NCBI GenBank assembly: GCA_012031035.1
Contig: JAAUUT010000037.1
Coordinates: 1 to 41,540 of the forward strand
Length of the DNA: 41,540 bases
Reading direction: 5' to 3'
Origin: Candidatus Altimarinota bacterium
GTDB taxonomy: Bacteria; Cyanobacteriota; Cyanobacteriia; Cyanobacteriales; Microcystaceae
Shown: positions 16,622 to 25,105 of the stretch, piece after piece
Layout: the number at the start of each line of letters is the position of its first letter
How positions within the stretch are numbered: position 1 is the first letter of the stretch
Position numbers and translations under genes: made by a program
The notes under the pieces: model-generated
Told to the model about the DNA's origin: nothing
What the model saw: the letters and a program-made list of their open reading frames with translations, nothing else
Database searches by the model: none

Positions 16622-16755
16622 ATCAGTTATCTAGTTTTGTAGCATGGGATAGTTTAGCGTAACCCATGAATAACTACTCTCAATCAATCGCAGTAAACCA
16701 GAAATTGTAGGGACGCATGGCGTGCGCCCAAATAAAATCCAAAATCAAACTACTC

Positions 16756-17784
16756 ATGGTCAACATTCAAGACATTAATTCTAAAATCATACCCAATGTT
16801 ACACGCCCGGATTCTTTCGGTCGCTTTGGACAGTTTGGCGGTAAATACGTACCCGAAACTTTAATGCCTGCCCTAGCAGAGCTAGAAACAGCCTACGCGC
16901 AATATCGCCACGATTCTGATTTTCAAGAAGAATTAAAAGCATTATTGCGAGATTATGTAGGCAGACCCAGCCCCCTCTATTTCGCCGAACGTCTAACGGC
17001 TCATTACGCCAAACCAGACGGAACGGGAGCGCAAATTTACCTCAAACGAGAGGATTTAAACCATACAGGCGCACACAAAATCAATAATGCCCTCGCTCAA
17101 GTATTACTCGCCAAACGCATGGGCAAAAAGCGCATCATTGCTGAAACGGGTGCAGGACAACATGGAGTTGCAACAGCAACAGTTTGCGCTCGTTTTGGGT
17201 TGGAATGCGTCATCTATATGGGCACTCAAGATATGGAAAGGCAGAAGTTAAATGTCTTTCGCATGAAGTTATTAGGTGCAACGGTTTCCCCCGTCGAAGC
17301 GGGAACGGGAACCCTTAAAGATGCCACTAGCGAAGCGATTCGAGATTGGGTGACAAATGTAGAAACCACTCATTACATCCTTGGTTCGGTAGCGGGGCCG
17401 CATCCCTATCCGATGATGGTAAGAGATTTTCATGCCATTATCGGACAAGAAACTCGTTTTCAGGCACAAGAAAAATGGAATGGTTTGCCCGATATTTTAT
17501 TAGCTTGTGTTGGTGGCGGTTCCAATGCGATCGGACTTTTTCATGAATTTGTCAACGAACCTGGCGTACGACTGATTGGAATAGAAGCCGCAGGAGAAGG
17601 CGTAGACACCGAAAAACACGCTGCTACTTTAACTTATGGTCGCATCGGAGTATTACACGGTGCAATGAGCTATCTATTACAAGATGATGACGGTCACTTA
17701 ATGCCAGTAGCGAAAAGGTTCAAGCGGCACTTGGTGAGGTCGGTATTACCTTTATCTTTGCTCCTGGTTGGCATCCTGCCTTAA
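16756..17784 (+). pseudogene. trpB: Tryptophan synthase beta subunit, C-terminus deleted
   Basis: TrpB condenses indole and serine with PLP. The frame is normal up to about 17696: [20 protein letters not shown] at the start, the PLP Lys in [34 protein letters not shown] [10 protein letters not shown], and [16 protein letters not shown]. After the last motif the sequence changes abruptly to trpD DNA in another frame and adds a meaningless tail to 17784. About 313 genuine residues remain of roughly 400. The missing part holds the last quarter, including the SGRGDKD phosphate-binding region. The ATG at 16756 is preferred; an upstream ATG at 16717 lies in a dispersed repeat. As written it should be inactive. 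Confidence 0.92.
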
Positions 17785-18338
17785 AAGCAGTGGCATCACT
17801 ACGCAAAGAGTTGAAAATTCGCACGATTTTTAATCTTCTCGGCCCTTTGGTAAACCCCTTACAACCTACAGGACAAGTATTAGGAGTATGCGATTGCACT
17901 TTGGTAGACAAATTTGCACAAGCACTCTGTCAGCTAGGGTTGCATCGTGCCATTGTCGTCCACGGACGAGAACAACTCGACGAAGCAGGGTTAGCAGATG
18001 TTAACGATTTAGCCATTATTAGTGAGGGAAAAGTAAATGCGATCGCGCTTTCTGCTCAAGATCTCGGTATTAATCCCGCTCCCACGTCTGCGCTAAAAGG
18101 TGGGAACGTTCAAGAAAATGCCCAAATCCTCAAAGAAGTCCTTCAAGGTGGCGGTACACAAGCACAGCGAGATGTTGTTGCCTTAAATGCCGCATTAGCT
18201 TTCTTTGTCGGCGAAGCTATCCCAGGAGAAAGTAACATTGAAACCTTTAGCAAAGGTGTATCTCTAGCTCAAATCATTCTCTCAAGCGGCGAACCTTGGA
18301 AAAAACTCGAACAATTAGCCCAGTTTTTAAGCAATTAG
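17697..18338 (+). pseudogene. trpD: Anthranilate phosphoribosyltransferase, N-terminus deleted
   Basis: TrpD transfers phosphoribose from PRPP to anthranilate. Only the C-terminal part is present, about 213 codons of the usual 340. It begins [12 protein letters not shown] at 17697, directly after the trpB break, and continues [58 protein letters not shown] and [12 protein letters not shown]. The missing N-terminal part carries the GTGGD PRPP-binding loop and the KHGNR motif, so no activity is expected. The piece lacks its own start; a possible restart lies at 17790. It is followed after 104 bases by the DAHP synthase gene. Confidence 0.92.
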
Positions 18339-18352
18339 GCTCTAGGAAATTT

Positions 18353-18436
18353 TTTTGAACTTTGTTTCATACGCGAAATTACCCTACGGGAACCCAATGT
18401 CGGGGAACGCATCTCTAACATGAACTTTGAACTCTT
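18353..18436 (-). repeat. Composite dispersed repeat, copy 3
   Basis: It runs from TTTTTTTGAACTTTGTTTC through CCCTACGGGAACCCAATGTC to AACATGAACTTTGAACTC. It is nearly identical to 149-225 and inverted with respect to 15457-15533 and 19510-19563. It fills the gap between trpD and the DAHP synthase gene. Confidence 0.85.
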
Positions 18437-18442
18437 AAAACC

Positions 18443-19513
18443 ATGATTATTGTCATCAAAAGCGAAACCCCACAAGAAGAAATTACTCGCATTAACCAAG
18501 AGCTAATTAATACCTGGAGAGTAACCCCAGAAGCAATTCCAGGAAAACACAAAACAGTCATTGGTATGATTGGCGATACCATTGATATCGATCCACTACT
18601 AATTCAAGAAATAAGTCCTTGGATCGAACAGGTTTTAAGAATTGAGAAACCTTTCAAACGAGTTAGTCGCGAATATCGTCACGGACAAGCAAGCGAGATT
18701 ACTGTCCCCACTCCCAACGGCGATGTTTGTTTTAGCGAACATCATCCCATTGTAATAATGGCGGGGCCTTGTTCTGTGGAAAGCGAAGAGGCGATTGTTT
18801 ACACTGCTAAGCGCGTTAAGGCAGCAGGGGTAAAGTTCCTTAGAGGAGGTGCTTATAAACCTCGAACCTCTCCTTATGCCTTTCAAGGTCATGGCGAGAG
18901 TGCTTTAGATATGTTGGCAATGGCACGGGAAGCAACTGGACTGGGAATTGTCACCGAGGTTATGGATACTGCCGATTTGGATGGAGTCGCTGAAGTTGCC
19001 GATATTATTCAGGTTGGGGCCCGTAATATGCAAAATTTCGCTCTTTTGAAGAAAGTTGGCGCACAAGATAAGCCAGTTTTGCTCAAGCGCGGGATTTCTG
19101 CCACTATCGATGAATGGTTGATGGCGGCTGAGTATATACTGGCAGGTGGCAATCCTAATGTAATTTTGTGCGAACGGGGAATACGTGGCTTTGATAGTCA
19201 GTATACTCGCAACACCTTAGATCTATCAGTCGTACCCGTTTTACGATCGCTCACTCATCTTCCCATCGCGATCGATCCCAGTCACGGTACGGGGAAATCT
19301 CAGTGGGTTCCTACTATGTCCAAAGCTGCGATCGCAGTTGGAACAGATGCTCTCATGATAGAAGTTCACCCCAACCCCGCTAAGGCACTCTCAGACGGCC
19401 CACAATCCCTCACTCCCGAACAATTCGATCGCTTGTCCTTAGAAATGTCCGTCATCGGAAAAGCTGTTAATCGCTGGGAAAGTCCTGTAATTAGTAGTTT
19501 AGGAGTTCAGTAG
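18443..19513 (+). CDS. aroG: 3-deoxy-7-phosphoheptulonate (DAHP) synthase
   Basis: This enzyme condenses phosphoenolpyruvate and erythrose 4-phosphate, the first step of the shikimate pathway. The 356-residue protein is of the type with an N-terminal ferredoxin-like regulatory region (residues about 1-85, ending FKRVSREY). Motifs are MAGPCSVESEE, FLRGGAYKPRTSPYAFQG (PEP and metal site), QVGARNMQNFALLK, LLKRGISATIDEW, ILCERGIRGFDSQYTRNTLD, IAIDPSHGTG and LMIEVHPNPAKALSDG. The gene is intact. An extra DAHP synthase inside scytonemin clusters is known in N. punctiforme (aroG), where it would boost aromatic flux. The TAG stop at 19511-19513 falls within a palindromic repeat. Confidence 0.95.
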   Translation: MIIVIKSETPQEEITRINQELINTWRVTPEAIPGKHKTVIGMIGDTIDIDPLLIQEISPWIEQVLRIEKPFKRVSREYRHGQASEITVPTPNGDVCFSEHHPIVIMAGPCSVESEEAIVYTAKRVKAAGVKFLRGGAYKPRTSPYAFQGHGESALDMLAMAREATGLGIVTEVMDTADLDGVAEVADIIQVGARNMQNFALLKKVGAQDKPVLLKRGISATIDEWLMAAEYILAGGNPNVILCERGIRGFDSQYTRNTLDLSVVPVLRSLTHLPIAIDPSHGTGKSQWVPTMSKAAIAVGTDALMIEVHPNPAKALSDGPQSLTPEQFDRLSLEMSVIGKAVNRWESPVISSLGVQ

Positions 19514-19563
19514 AGACGCGTTCCCCGACATTGGGTTCCCGTAGGGTAATTTCGCGTCTTTAC
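19510..19563 (+). repeat. Palindrome split by the composite-repeat core
   Basis: GTAGAGACGCG and CGCGTCTTTAC are the two arms of the 28-base palindrome. Between them the ATATAT centre is replaced by about 31 bases including CCCCGACATTGGGTTCCCGT, the core of the composite repeat. It suggests the composite repeat arose by insertion into the palindrome. The aroG stop lies in the left arm. Confidence 0.85.
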
Positions 19564-19696
19564 AGGAGTTCAGTATTTTAGGAGAAGAAGAGAAAAGTAG
19601 TAAATATTCTCCCTTGTTTCCAAAAGTCCTCCCACACTCCCCACACTCCCATTGTCTCCCTTTCCCCAGTCACCAATCACCATTCACTAATCCCCT

Positions 19697-20782
19697 ATGC
19701 TTCAACAAATCGATCGCGAGTTAATTGAGTTATTAGGCAAAAAAATCTCGCTTTTAAGAGAATTAAATTGTCAAAATTTAATTGAGCAAAGCGAAGCCGA
19801 ACTACTGAAACAATTTAATGTACCGGAGTTTGTTTGGAAAAATTTAACCCTCAGTTGTGCGGCGGCGAGTACCCTTACTCATCCACCCTTAACTAAACCC
19901 CGAAAGGTTACAATTATTGGCGGTCGCGGTAAAATGGGGCGTTTTTTTGTCGAGCAACTTACGACCGCCGGACATCAGGTAAATATTCTCGAACAAGATG
20001 ACTGGAATGATGCACCTGAATTGTTGGGAAAAGCGGATTTTGTCTTAATTTGCGTTCCTATCGAACATACATTAAATGCGATCGCAAAAGCTTCTTCTTA
20101 TCTATCTCCATCAACGGTACTAGCTGATATTTCTAGTATTAAAAGGAATATTGTCTCAGTCATGCTGGAATCCCATTCAGGTGCAGTTTTGAGCTTACAT
20201 CCGATGTTTGGACCGAGTGTAGGCTCGTTTCTCGCTCAAAATGTTATCGTCTGTCCGGGTCGCAATCTAGAAGCAGGTCGATGGTTTCTTGACTTAATCG
20301 AAAGTAGAGGTGGCAAACTCGTTTTTTGTACGCCGCAAGAGCATGACAAAATGACGATCGATGTGCAAGCTATTCGACATTTTATCACCTTTAGTTTAGG
20401 CGTTTTTCTCGCAAAAGAAGAAATTAATACGAAAAAAAAGCTCGAATTTACGACTTCTCTCTATCGCTTACAACTCGACATGGTTAATCGTTTATTTGCT
20501 TGCGATGGCTCTTTGTATCTAGATTTAATGCTTTGCGATCGCGATCGCCGTCAAGCTATTACTAGATTAGCTAGTATTTATAGTCGTCTAGCTGAGTTAA
20601 TCGCACAACAAGATCGAGAGGCATTGAAAGAAGAATTTGATACAACTCGCTATTTTTTTGATTTGCAAAGTGCGAATGATTTAATAGAAAGTGATTATGT
20701 TATCGAAAGTTTAAGTATTTTTTTGGCAACGCGCAAAGCCAATCGTGCTATTGACTCAAACAGCAAAACTATAGCAGCTTAA
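19697..20782 (+). CDS. tyrA: Prephenate dehydrogenase, T-protein-like TyrA
   Basis: TyrA oxidises and decarboxylates prephenate to p-hydroxyphenylpyruvate, one of the two keto acids joined by ScyA. The 361-residue protein has a short chorismate mutase-like N-terminus (IDRELIELLGKKISLLREL, residues about 4-22), shorter than in the enterobacterial bifunctional T-protein. The nucleotide-binding motif is IIGGRGKMGRFFVEQL (near residue 75), followed by LEQDDW and ADFVLICVPIEHT. Catalytic-region motifs are LADISSIKRNI, SLHPMFGPSVGS, EHDKMTIDVQAIRHF, YRLQLDMVNRLFA and LYLDLM. Whether the reduced mutase segment is active is unclear. It lies about 180 bases after aroG on the same strand, and is the last clear member of the operon. 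Confidence 0.93.
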   Translation: MLQQIDRELIELLGKKISLLRELNCQNLIEQSEAELLKQFNVPEFVWKNLTLSCAAASTLTHPPLTKPRKVTIIGGRGKMGRFFVEQLTTAGHQVNILEQDDWNDAPELLGKADFVLICVPIEHTLNAIAKASSYLSPSTVLADISSIKRNIVSVMLESHSGAVLSLHPMFGPSVGSFLAQNVIVCPGRNLEAGRWFLDLIESRGGKLVFCTPQEHDKMTIDVQAIRHFITFSLGVFLAKEEINTKKKLEFTTSLYRLQLDMVNRLFACDGSLYLDLMLCDRDRRQAITRLASIYSRLAELIAQQDREALKEEFDTTRYFFDLQSANDLIESDYVIESLSIFLATRKANRAIDSNSKTIAA

Positions 20783-20833
20783 ACATTTAAAAAATAAATT
20801 TTATTCTTCTTGGTAGCCGCTTTATTTTTTAAT

Positions 20834-21208
20834 ATGCAATTAACATCTTTAATAAAAATGACAGATGCGAATTCAAGCGATCAGTCAAAAAAAATAATAA
20901 ACCATATTTTTATGGCAAATTCTGGCTGGAAAATTGTCTATAATATTGGCGATCGCTATTTTATCGAAGATATTATTGCCTATGTTTTTATCCATAGCGG
21001 TAATTCTTACGAACTTATTCCTTTGACCTTACCAGACATACATCTTTGCCAACCACTTCATGAATATATGCTCAAAGATGGTTATGTAGGTTTAATCGAC
21101 CCACAAAATGAATTAATCATCAACGATTACTTAGAAGAAAATCAAAAAAATATTAATCTCGAAAAAATTAAAGAAGCTTTAAATAAAAATCGCTTTAAAT
21201 TAGAATGA
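20834..21208 (+). CDS. Hypothetical protein
   Basis: I do not recognise this small protein of about 125 residues. The ATG at 20834 is chosen; an upstream TTG at 20810 and a later ATG at 20858 (MTDANSS) are alternatives, and none has a strong ribosome binding site. The sequence has an aromatic-rich middle (WKIVYNIGDRYFIEDIIAYVF), a loop LPDIHLCQPLHEYM and a Lys/Asn/Glu-rich C-terminal helix. No signal peptide, membrane helix or metal motif is seen. It follows tyrA by about 50 bases on the same strand and may share the transcript. Confidence 0.55.
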   Translation: MQLTSLIKMTDANSSDQSKKIINHIFMANSGWKIVYNIGDRYFIEDIIAYVFIHSGNSYELIPLTLPDIHLCQPLHEYMLKDGYVGLIDPQNELIINDYLEENQKNINLEKIKEALNKNRFKLE

Positions 21209-21423
21209 ATTTAATAAGCTGTAACGCTTTTAAATAACTGATTACAACGAGGCAGCCGACAACAGGGAACCGACGCGCATACTCTGCAAGTGGTAGCAAA
21301 CCAGGAAGAGCATCGTAGGGAATAGTAAAGAGATTAAGGTAGTTTTGGCTAATTATAAGAAGAAGTTCAAATTTGTCTAAGCATATTTATTCAAAATTAC
21401 AAACTTCCATTATTTATTACTTC

Positions 21424-22230
21424 TTACTTTCGATTTCCAACTTTTTTTAGATTGTTTTCTCTCCAAGCTTTCGGCGTGGTTCCTTGGTATTGGCGAAATT
21501 GACGAAAGAAATAACTTGCATTAAGATAACCAACAGAATTGGCAATTTGTTCTATTGACCAGTCAGTTTCTAATAGCAAAGAACGTGCTGCTACCATACG
21601 ACGTTCGACGATCCAAGCGTTAATCGTTCGTCCTGTCTCGTGCTTGACTCGATTAGTTAAGTAAGCAGGGGAATAACCAATCGCTTGCGCTACATCAGAT
21701 AAAGTAATCTCACGATTATAATTCGCTTCAATGTAATCAAAAACATCTTGTAACTCGGCAATAGCTGGAAAAATTCCCGGCTCGTTTTCTTCAATAATAG
21801 GCTCGGTTTCAGGAAAACTTGATGTTGTTTGATATTTAGCTGCAAAACAACACTCTAACATAGTTTGTCTTTCTAATCTCGCTGATACTGCTGCTAGTAG
21901 CTGTTCTGCTGTGAATGGTTTAGTTAAAAAATCATCTGCACCTAATTCCATTCCTTTACGATGCTCGATTTTTGTTGCCATCGCTGTCAGAAAAATAAGC
22001 GGAATATAAGCAGTAGTTGGGTCTTTGCGAAGTTGAGATAAAACCTCATAACCGTTTACCTGTGGCATAAAAATATCACACAAGATGAGATCTGGTAAAT
22101 AGTTTTTAGCTTGCTGAATGCCCATAACGCCATCTTCAGCACTAATAGTTTGAAAACCCTCAGATTCAAGACAATCTTGAAATAAACGTCGATTGACGCG
22201 ATCGTCTTCAATCAATAGAATTTTACTCAT
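21424..22230 (-). CDS. Response regulator with AraC-type DNA-binding domain
   Basis: The 268-residue protein has a receiver domain (residues about 1-125) with acidic E8/D9/D10, phosphoacceptor D52 in LILCDIFMP, T82 in LTAMA and K104 in LTKPF. A linker leads to an AraC-family double helix-turn-helix at about 160-262: DYIEANYNREITLSDVAQAI, GYSPAYLTNRVKHETG, and the second helix pair WSIEQIANSVGYLNASYFFR with FRQYQGTTPKAWR. It is divergent from the broken histidine kinase gene. A two-component pair next to the scytonemin genes of N. punctiforme (Npun_F1277/F1278) controls their UV-A induction, so this is probably the transcriptional activator of the scy genes. The gene is intact. Confidence 0.92.
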   Translation of the reverse strand: MSKILLIEDDRVNRRLFQDCLESEGFQTISAEDGVMGIQQAKNYLPDLILCDIFMPQVNGYEVLSQLRKDPTTAYIPLIFLTAMATKIEHRKGMELGADDFLTKPFTAEQLLAAVSARLERQTMLECCFAAKYQTTSSFPETEPIIEENEPGIFPAIAELQDVFDYIEANYNREITLSDVAQAIGYSPAYLTNRVKHETGRTINAWIVERRMVAARSLLLETDWSIEQIANSVGYLNASYFFRQFRQYQGTTPKAWRENNLKKVGNRK

Positions 22231-22612
22231 GATTACTCAAAACCTCACATAAGTAGATTACACAACAATCTTTTTGAGCTTAATAAAGTTTGACAGAACA
22301 ATATTAATTTCTAGAAATAAAACTGTATACTTCCAAACAATTTTATTAAAATTGTTAGAGGATTAGCATCTGCTTTAATACGAGATTGTAGCTAGTACGC
22401 TTTTAACTTAATTTTTATAGGCTTTTTTATCAATCAATCTTTAGGCTGATTTTTTTAAGAGTTTGTATCTTTTTTTACGTTGCTTTGAAATTGAGCGATA
22501 ACCTAGCGATCGCAACTGCTTTTTTATATTGATTTATTTTTAAGTAATATTGTATATTAAAAAAATCAACAATCGTCAAAGCTTCATGGTTGATGTTTAA
22601 AACTTGTGCTAG
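22231..22612. promoter_or_regulatory. Divergent promoter region of the two-component genes
   Basis: This 382-base AT-rich gap separates the response regulator from the kinase. A small palindrome TAATAT-TGT-ATATTA lies at 22545-22559, about 65 bases before the kinase ATG, and may include a -10 element. One HIP1-like GCGATCGC lies near 22507. No gene is seen. Confidence 0.45.
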
Positions 22613-22621
22613 TTGACATTT

Positions 22622-24177
22622 ATGGAACTTTATTCTATGCGATCGCAAGAAGAAGAAGCACTATTATCTGCATTTATCGTCAACTTGATAAACGAGGTCG
22701 CTTTTTGTGTAAAAGAAGATTCTAGTTTTATTTACGCTGACGATAAAACTTGCGATTTACTGGAATATTCTGAACAAGAATTATTATTACTAAGGCTCTT
22801 AGATGTAGCAGTCGATCTTTCATTAGAAACGTGGTTAAAACAATGGCAATTGAGTCAGCAAAATGGCTCTACGAAGTTTCAATGTCGCTTGCAAACTAAG
22901 AATCAAAAAATATTTTTAACAGAGATGACATTCATTTCTGCGAAAAATCAAGAATGCGAGTTTATTTGTGTATCCATCGATAGATTATCTCAAGAAATTC
23001 TTAATAATCAAAAAATTTTTCCTAAATTTAGCGATTTGACTTTAGATCGAAAAATTTCTTTGATATCGAGTAATTTTGATTTTGCTGCCTGTGGCTTAAT
23101 TACAGTTAACCTTCAAGGAGAAATCCTAAACTACAATCAAAAATTTGTAAAAATGTGGCAGATTCCAGAATCGCTTGCTTCATCGATAAATTCTCAAGAA
23201 TGCCAAAACTTTTTTACGAATCAACTGAAAACCTTACTTCTGAGGCTCGACTTTTTTGGGAGACATCGAGCGATCTTACCCAGGAAAGTAGCGATATCCT
23301 TGAATTAAATGATGGACGAGTCTTTGCACGATATGCCAAACCACAGCGACGTGATAAGGAGATTATCGGTAGAGTTTGGAGTATTTGGGATATCACTGAG
23401 ATTAAGCAGCTAATTAAAGAAACCGAATCAATTAGAATCCAAGAAGAAAGCGATTCTATTGCAGAAACATCTTATGACGCTGTAGAAGAAGCAAAAGCGC
23501 TCAGCGAACTGAGAACGCGGTTTCTCTCGACAATGTGTCATCAATTTCGCTCTTTTTTGAATATTATTTCTTTTTCTAGCAGTTTACTCAGACGTAATGT
23601 AAACCGAGAAACCGAAACCCAAAAGCTCCCTTATCTCGATAATATTCAAACTGCTGTCGAACAAATAGGTACCCTTTTAGATAAACTTCTTTTTTGGGTC
23701 AATCAGAAGTTGGTAGATTGAAATTTGAACCCCAACCAACTGAAATTGCTAGGTTTTGCCGCGATTTAACGATCCAAGTCGAAGCGATAAGTCATAGCAA
23801 ACAACAAACCATCGATTTTATTTGTCATGACAATTTACAAACTGCTTGTGTAGATAGAGATTTACTCGAACATGCGATTATCAACTTGCTCTCTAACGCC
23901 ATCAAATATACCCCCAAAAACGGCAGAATTGAATTTAAACTGTTTAATGAAGACAAAAAATTAATTTTCTGATTAAGGATACAGGGTAGGTATTTCAAAA
24001 ATAGAACAGCAACGAATTTTTGAACCATTTTATCGCGGCAGCAATATCGACGATACATCAGGAATGGGACTGGGATTAACCATTGCCAAAAACCTTATTA
24101 CCCTTCACGGCGGTCAAATTCAGGTGGAAAGTCAAGAGGGAGTAGGGACGACATTTACCGTTACAATCCCTGTTTAG
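22622..24177 (+). pseudogene. PAS-sensor histidine kinase with four frameshifts
   Basis: When the frames are joined, the product is a sensor kinase of about 520 residues: a PAS-like region (VAFCVKEDSSFIYADDKTC), a second PAS (FDFAACGLITVNLQGEIL, then LELNDGRVFARY and GRVWSIWDITE), a HisKA dimerisation domain (LRTRFLSTMCHQFRSFLNII) and an ATPase with [16 protein letters not shown] and GMGLGLTIAKNLITLHGGQI. The frame changes at AAAA 23228-23231, TTTTTT 23690-23695, TTTT 23965-23968 and GGG 23984-23986. In each case one extra base of the run restores the family sequence. The ATG at 22622 is preferred to the TTG at 22613. It would be the partner of the response regulator. As written no kinase can be made, unless the four gaps are sequencing errors. 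Confidence 0.9.
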
Positions 24178-24221
24178 CAGTTAAAGCAGTTTGGACGGAT
24201 AGTAGAGATATATTTTCTAAT

Positions 24222-24829
24222 TTATTGACGTACTCCCACCATCAACAAAAGCGCTGTGATGGGGGATTCTTGAAGGATGTTAACCCTTGCTGGCTGCGTC
24301 AAACAGACCCTACTTACTCGGAGGAAAACCTCTTTGTAATTACTTTTAAGACCAATGTTTAAACTTCCATTTGCATCAGCATTAATCAAATGACCAGATT
24401 TTGTCTTATACAATCCGCGTTTAATCCGTCTACCAGAAAACTTAGGTTGAAAAGGATTATCTGCGTTGTAAACAGGCAGCACGTCTCGGTCGAGGCTAGA
24501 TGCAATGGATGTATAGGACTCTTCTTGAGAGACGTAGTTCAACCCCATTCGAGAGCAGAGGCTTTCCAGCTTGGCTCGAAGAGTAAAGATTGGCATTTGA
24601 ACAAAGCTCTGATTGTTGCGTTTACCCAGATTAATTGCTTGCTTCAGAGTTGGGTTGTAGCCCACAACAATCGTTCCAATCTTTCTACTAATACAAAATT
24701 CGACTATATATCTAGCAGCTTTATTAAGGTAATCATTGACTTGGTTTTTACGTCGATAAGACAACCAAGCTTCAAGTTCTCTTTTTCAGTTTTATTCAGT
24801 TTCAGACGAACTGTTTGAGTCAACAACAT
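24222..24829 (-). pseudogene. tnpB: IS200/IS605-type TnpB remnant
   Basis: This is a remnant of a TnpB (OrfB) protein of the IS200/IS605 group. The C-terminal 180 codons from 24764 include NDYLNKAARYIVEFCISRKI, TIVVGYNPTLKQAINLG, RAKLESLC, SYTSIASSLDRD and the RuvC-III-like GHLINADANGSLNIGLK. The usual zinc-ribbon Cys near YTSKCS is replaced. A separate frame from the ATG at 24829 reads MLLTQTVRLKLNKTEKE, a typical TnpB N-terminus, for about 20 codons before the sequence jumps to the C-terminal part out of frame. The middle, including the first catalytic Asp region, is missing. No transposase TnpA is seen. It lies between the sensor kinase and the NRPS genes and is not active as a nuclease. 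Confidence 0.8.
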
Positions 24830-25105
24830 TTAACGACCCCGCTAGATATCTGTTATTTTAGCGGAAACCTAGTTTTTGGGAAACATATTCAGAGGCGCGC
24901 ATTCCCCTCGCCGCCCTTGCCTGTCGGCTGTAACGGGAGTCCCCTGCGCGAAGATAGATGGCTTAAACTAAGAGGATATCTGAAAAGTCAAAAGTTATGG
25001 GTTCGCGATCGCTACGATAACCTGTCAATAGCAAAAAACGACAGACAAGATGACTCATAATTGTAATAAACTGCTCGCAGGTGCGATCGCTTCATCTGAT
25101 AGGCT
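24830..25105. other. Gap between tnpB remnant and NRPS 3' end
   Basis: It contains a GC-rich patch near 24894-24956 (GCGCGCATTCCCCTCGCC and GGAGTCCCCTGCGCG), which resembles a dispersed element, and two HIP1-like sites. No gene or clear terminator of the NRPS transcript is identified. Confidence 0.5.

Noticed and set aside
21240..21400. Minus-strand stretch reading LNLFTIPYDALPGLLPLAEYARRF-like sequence, perhaps a gene remnant
   Set aside because: It is short, has no start and I cannot match it to a family; no gene is called in this gap.
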